From assembly GCA_026990385.1 (NCBI GenBank), contig JALXDL010000104.1, positions 1-64,000 on the forward strand: a DNA stretch of 64,000 nucleotides, read 5' to 3'. Position numbers and translations under genes: made by a program. The notes under the pieces were generated by a model. It made no database searches. It was given only the letters and a program-made list of their open reading frames with translations, and was not told where the DNA came from. Below, piece after piece: positions 53,157-61,947 of this stretch. How positions within the stretch are numbered: position 1 is the first letter of the stretch; each line of letters starts with the position of its first letter. Origin of the DNA: DRKI01 sp011051875 (GTDB taxonomy: Bacteria; Desulfobacterota; Desulfobulbia; Desulfobulbales; Desulfobulbaceae).

Positions 53157-56100
53157 CTCGCGCATGCCTCCTCTTCCACGGCTCCCCAGGGACCGTCGCC
53201 CAGGATCACCTCCACCTCGCCCCTGCCGCCGCCGGCGATCTCCGCCAGGAGCGCGGCCACGCCCTGTTCCGGATCGATGAGGCGTACGCCCCGCTCGGCA
53301 AACTGCCGTTCCAGGGCCGGGCTGACCATGCCCTCCCGGGCCCAGGGCCCCCAGTTGACCGAGACCACCCGGCAGGGCCAGCGGGCATCGAGGAAGCGGG
53401 CCATCTTGTTGACGATCTCGTTGGCCGCGGTGTAGTCGCACTGGCCCGGGTTGCCGAACCGGCCGGCCACCGAGGAGAACAGGACCAGAAACTTCAGCGA
53501 CTGCGGCCGCAGGTGGCGGCTGAGCAGGAAGACACTGTCCGCCTTGGTGGACACCACCCGGGCAAAGGAATCCGGGCTCTTGTCCACCAGCAGCTTGTCC
53601 TCGATGATGCCTGCGCCGTGGATCACGCCGTCGATCCGGCCGAATTCGGCATAGAGATTCTCCAGCAGGCCGCCGAACTGCTCCCGGCTGCGCACGTCGG
53701 CCCGGCGGTAGACGATCCGCGCGCCCGTGGCCTGCATGGCCGCAAGGTTGGCGCGCATCTCGCGCTCCCGCAGCAGGGCGCGGTAGCGCTGTTCGATCCC
53801 GGCCAGGCTGACCTCGCCGCCCCCGGACCCGGCCGCCGCGATGAGGGCGGCCTTGATCCCGGCCTCGTCCTCCAGGCCGGCGGTGACACTGTCCTCCTGC
53901 TCCGGGGGCAGGGGCGAGCTGCCGACCAGGACCAGGGTGGGCCGGTACTGCCGGGCCAGCTCCAGGGCCACGCCGGCGGTGATCCCCCGGGCGCCGCCCG
54001 TGACCAGGACGACCGAATCCCCGTCCAGCGGCATGGTGCCGCTTCCGGCCAGGGGCCGTGCCTCGAGCGCGGGCAGGCAGCGGCCCTGGCCGGTCCAGCC
54101 CACCTCCACGGCCTGGTCGTCGAGCAGCAGCTCGGTGGCAAGGATCTCCGGCAGCCGATCCGCCTCCAGTGCCGGGTCCAGGTCCACGCAGCGGACCCGC
54201 ACCCCGGGCCACTCCTCGGCCACGGTCTTGAGCAGGCCAGGGACCCCGCCCTGGCTCGGCAGGAAGGCGGGGGATCCTTCCACGGCAAAGCAGCCGCCCA
54301 TGGCCGTGGCGGCGAGAACGACGCTGTCCGGCCCTGCCCGCAGATCCCCTGCCAGGAGCTGGAGCAGGCGGAAGAGCGAGCCGGTCTCCAGGCCGATGCG
54401 CTGCTCCCAGGCCGCCAGGTCCAGCTCGGCAAGGGCAGGCGCCCCGGCAAGCGGCGCCAGGTGGACCAGGCCGCGCACCGGGCCATGCTCGCGGCGCAGG
54501 GCGTCCAGCAACGACTGCGGATCGGCCCCGGCCGGGCCGGTGCCCGGCGGCAGGGCAAGGATCGCGGCCCGTCCCCCCTCCTGCCGGATCCGGTCAACCA
54601 GCGCCCCGGCCAGGCCCTGGCCGTCATCGGTGACCAGGATCCAGCCGTCCCGGGGCGGCTTCACCTTCTGCTCCGCCTGCACCGCGGCGGGCGCGGTGGT
54701 GAGCAGGTGGCGGGGCAACAGGGGACCGGAGGAGACGGAGTGCATCTGCCCGGCTCCGGCCGCCTCGCCGACACAGGCCAGGATCCCGGCCAGGGTGCGG
54801 CAGCCGCGCATCCGCTCCAGGATCTCGCCGCCCTCCCGGATTTCGGCCGGCAGCCGACCGGCGAAGGCACCCAGGATCTCCACCCGCTTGATGGAGTCGA
54901 TCCCCAGCTCACCCTCCAGGTCCATGTCCAGTCCCAGCATCTCCGGCGGATAGCCGGTGCGCTCGCTGACCATGGCCAGCAGTACCTGCCGCATGTCCTG
55001 CGCACCGCTGTCCGGCTCACCGCTGTCCGGCGGCCCGCCGTCCCGGCCGGCGGAATCCCCGGCCCTGTCCGCGATCTGCTGCACCGTGGTGATGATCTCG
55101 CCCAGGGTGCGGCAGGAGCCCAGCTCCGCCGCGGCCTGCTCCGGGTCATGGGGAAAGAGGGTGCGGACCAGGGCACCCAGGATCTCCACCCGCTTGATGG
55201 AGTCGATCCCCAGCTCACCCTCCAGGTCCATGTCCGACCCCAGCATCTCCGGCGGATAGCCGGTGCGCTCGCTGACTATGGCGCGCAGGGTCGCGGCCAC
55301 ATCCTTCCCTGCCGCCGGCGCATCGGCCGGCGCCCCCTCACCGGCCGGCGGCCCGGCAACGGCGGCCTCCGGCGCAGGTTCCGTGTCCGCCCCGGCACCT
55401 GGGGCGGCGGCAGGCGGCGGGGCCGGGGACGCGGCAGAAGGACCTGCCGCACCGAGCCAGGCCTTCATGATCCCGGCCTGGGTATCAAGGAAGGTCTGCA
55501 TCATCTGCTGGTAGCGGGCAAGGACCTGGTCGTCGGCCCCGGCCATCCCGGCCGGTGGCGCGGGCCCGGCCTGGACAGGACGCTCCTGCCCGGCCCCGGG
55601 ACAGAGCAGGGAGGGATCCATGGGCTGCAGCGGCGGGGCGTCGGCACCCTGGAGGGGCCGGGCCCGGCCGCCGTTCACCAGCCAGGCCGTGGCCGGGGCG
55701 TCGGGCCCGGCGGCAGGCCGCGCGGGCGAGACAGGCTCCAGGTCGCGGTCACGAAAGAGGAGATCCAGGTCAATGCCCACCCCGTGCGCCGCCAGCCGAC
55801 CCAGGCAGTGCAGCAGGCTGACCATGCCCGGACGGCCCGGCAGGTTGGTGGGCAGGGCCAGGTGCGGCCTGTCGGCCAGGATCGCATCCACGAGCCCGCT
55901 CAGGACCCGGCCCGGTCCAACCTCGACAAAGAGGCGGGCGCCGGCCTCGAACATGGCCTCGACCTGGCGGATAAACTCGACCCCGTGCACCAGGTGTTCG
56001 GCCAGCAGCCGGACGATCCCCTGCCGCGTGGCCGGGTAGGGCGCCGCGGTCCGGTTGGAATAGACCGGGAAGGCCGGAGCACCCAGCGTCATGTCGGCCA

Positions 56101-59100
56101 GGAACTCCTGCAACCGGGCCGCGGCACCGGCCACCACCGGCGAGTGGAAGGCGCAGGCCACCGGGATGGTCCGGGCCGCGACGCCGGCGTCGGTGAACTC
56201 CTGCACCGCCTCCTGCACGGCGCGCTCCAGGCCGGAGATGATGGTCTGTTCCGGGGAATTGAGATTGGCGATCCAGACGCCGGGCCGGTCGGCAAGGATA
56301 GCGGCCACCCTGTCCCGGTCCGCCCTGACCGCTGCCATGGTCCCTGGCTCGGGATCCGCGGACTCGACGATGAACCGGCCCCGGGCCTCGGAAAGGCGGA
56401 CCAGGTCGTCAAAGGCAAAGACCCCGGCCGCGCACAGGGCCGCATACTCGCCATAGCTGTGGCCGCCGGCCATGTCCGGCCTGACCCCGCAGCCGGTAAG
56501 CAGCTCGAACAGGGCCAGGTCAGCGGTGCCCATGGCCGGCTGGGCGTAACGGGTCCTGGCCAGGGCCCGGGCCTGGCGCCGCTCTTCCTGCCGGGAAAAG
56601 GCCGACGGCGGATAGACCACCCGGGCCAGGGGCTCCTCCAGCTGTTCCCGCAAGAGGGCGTCGGAACGGGCAAACAGGTCGTGGACCGCGGGAAAGCGGA
56701 CCGCGACATCGGCCAGCATGTCCACGTACTGGGAGCCCTGGCCGGGAAAGAGGAAGGCGATCCCGCCCGGATCAGGCTGCGGGTGCCAGTAGATGCCCCG
56801 GGGATCGTTTACCTCGTCCGTGCCGGTGAGCAGCACGTCGGCCCGCTCCAGGTGAGCGGCCAGGTCGTCCGCCGAGGCCGCGACCAGGGCCAGGGTGACG
56901 CCGCCCTCGGCCCCGGCCGCCTCCTGCCACGCGCCCAGGGCGAGATCGGCCAGGCGCGGCCGCCCATCCGCCCGCTCCAGCCACCGGCGCCACTGCCGGA
57001 CCTTGCCGCGGAGCGCTGCCGCGGAGGTCTCCCGGAACAGGAACAGCTCGGCATCCTGGTGACAGGGGCCGGGGGTCCCGATTGCGGCCAGGTTGGCCCG
57101 GTACTCCTCCAGGACAACGTGGAAATTGGTGCCGCCGAATCCCAGGGCACTGACCCCGGCCCGGCGCGGCTCGGGCCGGCGGCTGTTGATCCATGGCCGG
57201 GTGCGGGCATTGACATAGAGGGGGCAGTCCTCCTCCTGCAGGACCCGGTTGGGCTCTTCCACGCCCAGGGTCGGCGGCAGGACCCGGTGCCGCAGGGCCA
57301 GGATCGCCTTGATCATGCCGGCGATACCGGCCGTGGACTTGGTGTGGCCGATCATCGACTTGACCGAGCCCACGCCGCAGGTGCGGGGCCCTGCCGAGGC
57401 CGAGCGCAGCAGCGCGCTCAGGGCCTCGAGCTCCACCTGGTCACCGAGCACGGTGCCGGTGCCGTGCGCCTCGATGAGCCCCACCGTGGCCGGGGAGAAA
57501 CCGGCCTGTCCATAGGCCCGGCGAAAGGCCGTGACCTGGCCTTCCCGGCGCGGCGCGGTCAGGCTCCTGTCCCGACCGTCACTGGAGGCGCCCACGCCCT
57601 TGATCACGGCGTGGACGATGTCGCCGTCCGCCTCGGCGTCGGCCAGCCGCTTGAGGACCAGCATGGCCACGCCCTCGCCGAGGACAATGCCGTCGGCCTG
57701 CTGGTCAAAGGTACGGCAGCGGCCCCGGGGCGACAGGGCCCTGGTCTTTGAAAAACAGAGATAGGCAAAGGGATTCTGCAGGCAGTCGGCGGCGCCGACA
57801 ATGGCCATCCTGCTCCGGCCGCGCTCCAACTCCAGGACCGCCAGGTAGACGGCGGCCAGGGACGAGGCGCAGGCGGCGTCCACGGTGTAGTTGGTGCCGC
57901 CGAGGTCGAGCCGGTTGGCGATGCGGCCGGCCGTGACGTTGGTCAGGATGCCGGGAAAGGAATCCTCGCTCCACTGCGGCAGGTGCTGCCGAAAGTGGTC
58001 GGTGATGGCGGTGGCCGCATCGCCGAAGAACATGGGCAGGGCGGCGCGGAAGCTGTAGAGCTGGCCCAGCTCGCCGGCGCCGCTGATGCCGAGGATCACC
58101 GAGGCATGCTCGCGGGCAAAGGGACGGCGGCCGTAGCCGGCGTCGGCCAGGGCGCGGCGGGCCATCTCCAGGGCCAGGAGCTGCAGGGGCTCGACAGAGG
58201 CGAGCGAGGCCGGCGGCATGCCGAAGGAGACGGGATCAAAGACGATATCGTCGATAAAGGCGCCCCAGCGGGAATAGCAGCGGTCCTCGGCCTCCGGGTC
58301 CGGGTCATAGTAGCGGCGCCAGTCCCAGCGGCCGGGCGGGACCTCGGTGACCGCGTCCCTGCCGGCCAGGATGTTCTGCCAGTACTCGGCAATGGAACGG
58401 GCCCCCGGCAGGACCCCGGCCATGCCGATGACCGCGATGTCGGCGGGCCGGGCGTCGCTGCTTCGCGCCCCCTGGCCGGCATGGCTGCGGACAAGGGCCC
58501 GCAACCGCCGGTGACCGCCCTCGATCACCTCCCGGTGCACATCGGCCACCGTTGTCACCTCCCGGTGCAGGGCGGTGAGCTGGCCGACCATGAAGACACC
58601 CTGGCGGTGCTGCTCCTCGCTGTCGACCCGGACCAGGGCCTGTGTCCCATCCCCTGTCCGCCGGCGGTCAACCCCCTTGGCGGCCAGGCGCAGCTTGCCC
58701 AGGTTGAGCAGCTCCAGCCGGTCGCGGATCTCCTGCCCGGTAAGACCCTGGCGGCGCAGCTCGGCCCGTTGCCGAAGGAATTCGCTGGTAAAGGGCGTGC
58801 GCACGCAGCGGCTGGCATGACCAGGTCCGGTCTCCAGGAGCACGGTCTCCTCGCCGGCCAGGACCTCCCTGCGGTACTGCTCGTGCAGGGCGCCGGTACG
58901 GACGATCTCCTCGGTGAAAAGGTAGACACTGCCCAGCTGCAGGCCGACCCGGACGCCGGCCCGGTCCAGGTCCGCGGCCATGGCCGCCACCATGGCCGCG
59001 GACAGGCTGTCGTGGATGCCACCGGCAAAGAGGACATGCAGCTTCCCCGCCGCCCTGGGGTTTGTCCCGAGGAAGTCGAGGAGCACACCGATCATCTGCT

Positions 59101-60526
59101 CCCAGAGCACGAACGAGGAAAGGGGCGCCACGTGGCCGCCGGCCTCGCGGCCCTCGAAGATGAAACGGCTGGCGCCGGCCCGCAAGAACATCCGCAGAAG
59201 GCCGGGGGTGGGTACATGGAGGTAGGTGGCAATGCCCTGCTCTTCCATGAGCCGGGCCTGTTCAGGGCGACCGCCGGCGATGAGGGCAAAGGGCGGCCGG
59301 TGGCGGAGCACCACCTCAACCTGCGCCCGGTAGCGGTCCGGGGGCAGGAAGCCGAGCAACCCCACGCCCCATGGTCGCTTGCCGAGACAGCGGGCCGTGG
59401 CAGCGAGCATGGACTCCAGCTCGCCCGCCTCGAGCATGGCCGCGGCCAGGAAGGGCAGGCCACCCGCCTCGGCCACGGCCAGGGCGAAATCGGCCGAATC
59501 ACTGATCCGGGCCATGGGCCCCTGGACGATGGGATAGCGGGTGCCGTGAGAGGCGGCCAGGGGAGCGTCCCCGCGGAGGATATCGCCGGCGGAGAGGAGG
59601 GTCGGCAGCCGGTTGACGTGATCACAGATCGCGGCCACGATGCCACCCACGGTCACGAACCGCTCCGCCAGGCCGGCGGCCAGGCCGATGTCCTGGCCGA
59701 GCAGCCAGACACGATCCCCGCGGTCTGCAGACACGGCCGCTGCCAGGCGCGCCATGACGTTTTCCTCAAGGAACGCGTTATCCGCGCCGTCCGCGATCAA
59801 CAGTGCCAGTTCCCGGATCAGGGACTCGGCAGCACTGCGGTTGATACGGCTGGCGATCCGTATCCCGCCACCCCCGGGCAGCTCCAGGCACCTGGTCTGG
59901 GTGCCGTCGAAGGAGGCGAGCATCCCGCGCATCTGGTCGGGCAGGGACGATTCCCTGGCCAGGGCGCACTGGCAGTCCAGGACCACGCCGGCAGCGCCGG
60001 CCGCCATGCAGGCGGCGGCAGTATGCGGCCCGATGCCGCCCTGGACGTAGACCGGCAGGGAAGTGGCGGCAAGGATGCGCTGGAGCAGGATAAACGAGGA
60101 TTCGGAAGCGACCGGCCCGGCCGCCTCGTTGCCCCGGGCGATGATCCCGTCCACCGCCCACTGGCCGGCGAGACGGACATGATCGAGGTCCAGGCATTCC
60201 AGGAAAAGGCGTGCACCCTGCGCCCGCAGGGCGGCAATGGACTCCTGGAGGGTATCCGGGAAAGGACTGCTGAGGACAAGGGGATCCGGGACAGGCAGGT
60301 GGTGTTCCGGGAGACGCTGGATGATCGTCGGCCGCGAGGCCGGGACGACCAGGCCGAAGGGCCTGTCGGTATGGGAAAGAAGCTGTTCCAGGCAGGAGAT
60401 CGTCTCTGGTTCAGGCAGATATCGGCAGTCGAAGACGCCGGTCGCACCGGCGCGGCAGGCCGCGGCCACCGGCCACGGATCAGGAATTCCGGGAAACTGA
60501 CTGACCAAGATCCGAGTTCTTTCCAT
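53153..60526 (-). CDS. Type I PKS/PUFA-synthase-like protein: NMO-NMO-KS-AT-ACP-ACP-KR
   Basis: A 2457-residue synthase. Residues 1-285 and 290-590 are two NMO/PfaD-like TIM barrels. The second has GREAGGH465; the first has GNEAAGP and lacks the His. The KS (695-1120) has C886 in DAACASS, EAHGTGT and MIGHTKSTAG. The AT (1260-1560) has S1357 in GHSYGEY and ACAFHSP, which predicts malonyl-CoA. Two nearly identical ACPs carry S1776 and S1878 in LGIDSIKRVEIL. The KR (2170-2420) has LVTGGARGI, FSSVAGRFG and Y2365 in CDYTAANE. I chose the ATG at 60526 because AGGAG lies just upstream; 60547 and 60565 are alternatives. It is the first gene of the cluster and supplies KS, reduction and enoyl-reduction functions. 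Confidence 0.88.
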   Translation of the reverse strand: MERTRILVSQFPGIPDPWPVAAACRAGATGVFDCRYLPEPETISCLEQLLSHTDRPFGLVVPASRPTIIQRLPEHHLPVPDPLVLSSPFPDTLQESIAALRAQGARLFLECLDLDHVRLAGQWAVDGIIARGNEAAGPVASESSFILLQRILAATSLPVYVQGGIGPHTAAACMAAGAAGVVLDCQCALARESSLPDQMRGMLASFDGTQTRCLELPGGGGIRIASRINRSAAESLIRELALLIADGADNAFLEENVMARLAAAVSADRGDRVWLLGQDIGLAAGLAERFVTVGGIVAAICDHVNRLPTLLSAGDILRGDAPLAASHGTRYPIVQGPMARISDSADFALAVAEAGGLPFLAAAMLEAGELESMLAATARCLGKRPWGVGLLGFLPPDRYRAQVEVVLRHRPPFALIAGGRPEQARLMEEQGIATYLHVPTPGLLRMFLRAGASRFIFEGREAGGHVAPLSSFVLWEQMIGVLLDFLGTNPRAAGKLHVLFAGGIHDSLSAAMVAAMAADLDRAGVRVGLQLGSVYLFTEEIVRTGALHEQYRREVLAGEETVLLETGPGHASRCVRTPFTSEFLRQRAELRRQGLTGQEIRDRLELLNLGKLRLAAKGVDRRRTGDGTQALVRVDSEEQHRQGVFMVGQLTALHREVTTVADVHREVIEGGHRRLRALVRSHAGQGARSSDARPADIAVIGMAGVLPGARSIAEYWQNILAGRDAVTEVPPGRWDWRRYYDPDPEAEDRCYSRWGAFIDDIVFDPVSFGMPPASLASVEPLQLLALEMARRALADAGYGRRPFAREHASVILGISGAGELGQLYSFRAALPMFFGDAATAITDHFRQHLPQWSEDSFPGILTNVTAGRIANRLDLGGTNYTVDAACASSLAAVYLAVLELERGRSRMAIVGAADCLQNPFAYLCFSKTRALSPRGRCRTFDQQADGIVLGEGVAMLVLKRLADAEADGDIVHAVIKGVGASSDGRDRSLTAPRREGQVTAFRRAYGQAGFSPATVGLIEAHGTGTVLGDQVELEALSALLRSASAGPRTCGVGSVKSMIGHTKSTAGIAGMIKAILALRHRVLPPTLGVEEPNRVLQEEDCPLYVNARTRPWINSRRPEPRRAGVSALGFGGTNFHVVLEEYRANLAAIGTPGPCHQDAELFLFRETSAAALRGKVRQWRRWLERADGRPRLADLALGAWQEAAGAEGGVTLALVAASADDLAAHLERADVLLTGTDEVNDPRGIYWHPQPDPGGIAFLFPGQGSQYVDMLADVAVRFPAVHDLFARSDALLREQLEEPLARVVYPPSAFSRQEERRQARALARTRYAQPAMGTADLALFELLTGCGVRPDMAGGHSYGEYAALCAAGVFAFDDLVRLSEARGRFIVESADPEPGTMAAVRADRDRVAAILADRPGVWIANLNSPEQTIISGLERAVQEAVQEFTDAGVAARTIPVACAFHSPVVAGAAARLQEFLADMTLGAPAFPVYSNRTAAPYPATRQGIVRLLAEHLVHGVEFIRQVEAMFEAGARLFVEVGPGRVLSGLVDAILADRPHLALPTNLPGRPGMVSLLHCLGRLAAHGVGIDLDLLFRDRDLEPVSPARPAAGPDAPATAWLVNGGRARPLQGADAPPLQPMDPSLLCPGAGQERPVQAGPAPPAGMAGADDQVLARYQQMMQTFLDTQAGIMKAWLGAAGPSAASPAPPPAAAPGAGADTEPAPEAAVAGPPAGEGAPADAPAAGKDVAATLRAIVSERTGYPPEMLGSDMDLEGELGIDSIKRVEILGALVRTLFPHDPEQAAAELGSCRTLGEIITTVQQIADRAGDSAGRDGGPPDSGEPDSGAQDMRQVLLAMVSERTGYPPEMLGLDMDLEGELGIDSIKRVEILGAFAGRLPAEIREGGEILERMRGCRTLAGILACVGEAAGAGQMHSVSSGPLLPRHLLTTAPAAVQAEQKVKPPRDGWILVTDDGQGLAGALVDRIRQEGGRAAILALPPGTGPAGADPQSLLDALRREHGPVRGLVHLAPLAGAPALAELDLAAWEQRIGLETGSLFRLLQLLAGDLRAGPDSVVLAATAMGGCFAVEGSPAFLPSQGGVPGLLKTVAEEWPGVRVRCVDLDPALEADRLPEILATELLLDDQAVEVGWTGQGRCLPALEARPLAGSGTMPLDGDSVVLVTGGARGITAGVALELARQYRPTLVLVGSSPLPPEQEDSVTAGLEDEAGIKAALIAAAGSGGGEVSLAGIEQRYRALLREREMRANLAAMQATGARIVYRRADVRSREQFGGLLENLYAEFGRIDGVIHGAGIIEDKLLVDKSPDSFARVVSTKADSVFLLSRHLRPQSLKFLVLFSSVAGRFGNPGQCDYTAANEIVNKMARFLDARWPCRVVSVNWGPWAREGMVSPALERQFAERGVRLIDPEQGVAALLAEIAGGGRGEVEVILGDGPWGAVEEEACAR
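54866..54976. repeat. ACP direct repeat, copy A
   Basis: A 111-bp segment encoding the core of the second ACP of the synthase. It matches 55172-55282, exactly 306 bp away, at all but four positions. The substitutions sit in two clusters (54929-54933 region and 54972). It indicates a recent duplication or gene conversion of the ACP module. Confidence 0.85.
55172..55282. repeat. ACP direct repeat, copy B
   Basis: The partner of 54866-54976, encoding the core of the first ACP (S1776). Flanking linker DNA on both sides is not similar, so the identity is confined to the ACP core. Confidence 0.85.
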
Positions 60527-60625
60527 GCCACTCCTATCGCTGGTCATCCCGGCCTGCAGGGACAATCAGGCCTGACGATGGCAGCACCGGGCCTCCGGGG
60601 CCCGATGGCCACGTCATTGCTCCTT

Positions 60626-60647
60626 GGACAACCTGCAACCGTTGTCC
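60626..60647. promoter_or_regulatory. Candidate operator or leader hairpin of the PKS cluster
   Basis: GGACAAC and GTTGTCC are perfect 7-bp inverted arms with an 8-base centre. The dyad lies 100 bases upstream of the start codon of the first synthase. It could be a repressor site or an RNA hairpin. Confidence 0.35.
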
Positions 60648-61065
60648 GACGGGTGAAATGCCCTATCCGGCGACAATGGCCTTCTGTCACCACGCCGGGG
60701 AAACAGTTCTGAACCCCTGCCCCCTGCATCCGCCGTTTCCTGCCCGGCGGGACTGCTTGTGACGATATGATTTATTATCACCAGTTTACCATCATCGGCC
60801 CCTGAGTGCCACATATTCCTCTGCTGCTATTTTTCCAGGGTCGGGCGATGTCTTCTGTGAGGCCGGAGCAGCAGATGTGGGCAAAACACAGACACCGGGG
60901 CAAAACCCTCGATCCATTCCACACCTCCAATGGTTATCCCGCCGGTACCGGAGGATACAGCATACCACAATTCCAGCTTTTCGAAACAAAAAATACCACA
61001 TCGTGGGAACAGCAATGTAAAATACCGCGATATAAAGCAAAACAGAACCGATCTCCAAGATAAGA

Positions 61066-61101
61066 TTTTCCGGGATCATGGAATTTTCCGAGATCACGGA
61101 A
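61066..61101. repeat. Two adjacent 18-bp dyad repeats upstream of the PEP-CTERM gene
   Basis: TTTTCCGGGATCATGGAA (61066-61083) and TTTTCCGAGATCACGGAA (61084-61101) follow each other directly and differ at two bases. Each contains the near-palindrome TTCCGNGATCANGGAA with GATC at the centre. Exact abutting copies of a dyad are typical of tandem operator sites. The distance to the PEP-CTERM start codon is 160 bases, and to the PKS start codon about 540. Confidence 0.55.
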
Positions 61102-61260
61102 TACAGAGCCACGTATCAAAAATGCTAAACAGAAACGGGCAGGAGAAAAAAATAGACTTTTATCGTGCTTACAGGACGTTGGAGAAAAACCAACAGGGCA
61201 ACACCACATGGAACAGGAATTGCAAGCAGCAGAGAGAAACCTAATATCTGGAGGAGACTA

Positions 61261-61920
61261 ATGACACGAAACCGCCTGCTCTTTGTCATCCTTATCCTGG
61301 TTTGCTGGACAACCACGGCCCTGGCAACACCGGTGGAGCTGATCGAGAACGGAAATTTTGACCAGGGACTGCAGGGCTGGTCCACCTTCGGTGATGCCCG
61401 TGTCAAGAGCGCCGGACCCTATGCGTCCTACCTGGGCATGGAGGACAATTATGCGCTGCTTGGCGGCACGGGCTGGAACGGACTCACCGCCCTCTGGCAG
61501 CCCTTTTCCATCCAGGGTCTTGACCAGATCACCCTCTCTTTTGACTGGGCCTTTCCCTACATCGACATCACGCCCTTTCAGGAGGACACCTTTCTCTCCT
61601 TTATCCAGCAGGATGGCACGCCACTGATGAAAATCGGGCTCATGGATCTGCGCTCGGACGGCATCGACCTGACCAACCACGGATCTTTCCAGCAGACCAT
61701 CGACATCTCGTCCTTCACCAGCGACGATGCCCTGCTGGTCTTCCAGCTCTGGGAGGCACCCGGCTGGACCGACTCTGCGGTCGGCATCGACAATGTCTCG
61801 CTCAGGGGAAACGCCCCGGTGCCGGAACCGGCCACCCTGTTGCTGTTTGGAACCGGGCTGGCCGGCCTGGTCGGCTGGCGCAGCAGAAAGCACAAGGACC
61901 GGACCCGGGGCAACGGCTGA
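61261..61920 (+). CDS. PEP-CTERM sorting-domain exported protein
   Basis: A 219-residue exported protein. The signal peptide is residues 1-22 (RLLFVILILVCWTTTALA), and the mature part is beta-rich (LFNGNFDQGLQGW-type start, ITLSFDWAFPYID). The C-terminal sorting signal is PVPEPATLLLFGTGLAGLVG, followed by RSRKHK: a VPEP motif, a hydrophobic helix and a basic tail. PEP-CTERM proteins are cleaved and anchored by an exosortase, which is not in this window. The ATG has GGAG five bases upstream. It is divergent from the PKS cluster and convergent with the enoyl-CoA hydratase gene (27-base gap). The central domain resembles carbohydrate-binding jelly-rolls, but I cannot name a ligand. Confidence 0.88.
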   Translation: MTRNRLLFVILILVCWTTTALATPVELIENGNFDQGLQGWSTFGDARVKSAGPYASYLGMEDNYALLGGTGWNGLTALWQPFSIQGLDQITLSFDWAFPYIDITPFQEDTFLSFIQQDGTPLMKIGLMDLRSDGIDLTNHGSFQQTIDISSFTSDDALLVFQLWEAPGWTDSAVGIDNVSLRGNAPVPEPATLLLFGTGLAGLVGWRSRKHKDRTRGNG

Positions 61921-61947
61921 TCTCGCCGGTCCGGCCTCGCCCATTGC

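Larger units (their letters stand above)
60527..61260. other. Divergent intergenic and leader region of the PKS cluster
   Basis: 734 bases without a well-supported gene. Its left part is GC-rich and holds a 7-bp dyad (60626-60647) about 100 bases upstream of the first synthase. From about 60760 it is AT-rich and must hold promoters for the leftward PKS cluster and the rightward PEP-CTERM gene. A tandem pair of dyad sites lies at 61066-61101. I could not assign -35/-10 boxes with confidence. Frames of 80-105 codons occur on both strands here but lack neighbours' codon bias. Confidence 0.5.

Noticed and set aside
49023..60712. Very long open frames on the plus strand opposite both synthases (several of 900-1500 codons)
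   Set aside because: They are mirror images of GC-rich coding DNA. Their translations are Gly/Pro/Gln/His-rich without domains, whereas the minus strand shows complete KS, AT, ACP, KR and DH motifs.
60792..61112. Minus-strand frame of up to 106 codons with one hydrophobic segment in the PKS leader
   Set aside because: Its start region consists of the tandem dyad repeats, no ribosome site is evident, and its codon use is unlike the neighbours. A short upstream peptide cannot be excluded, but support is too weak.
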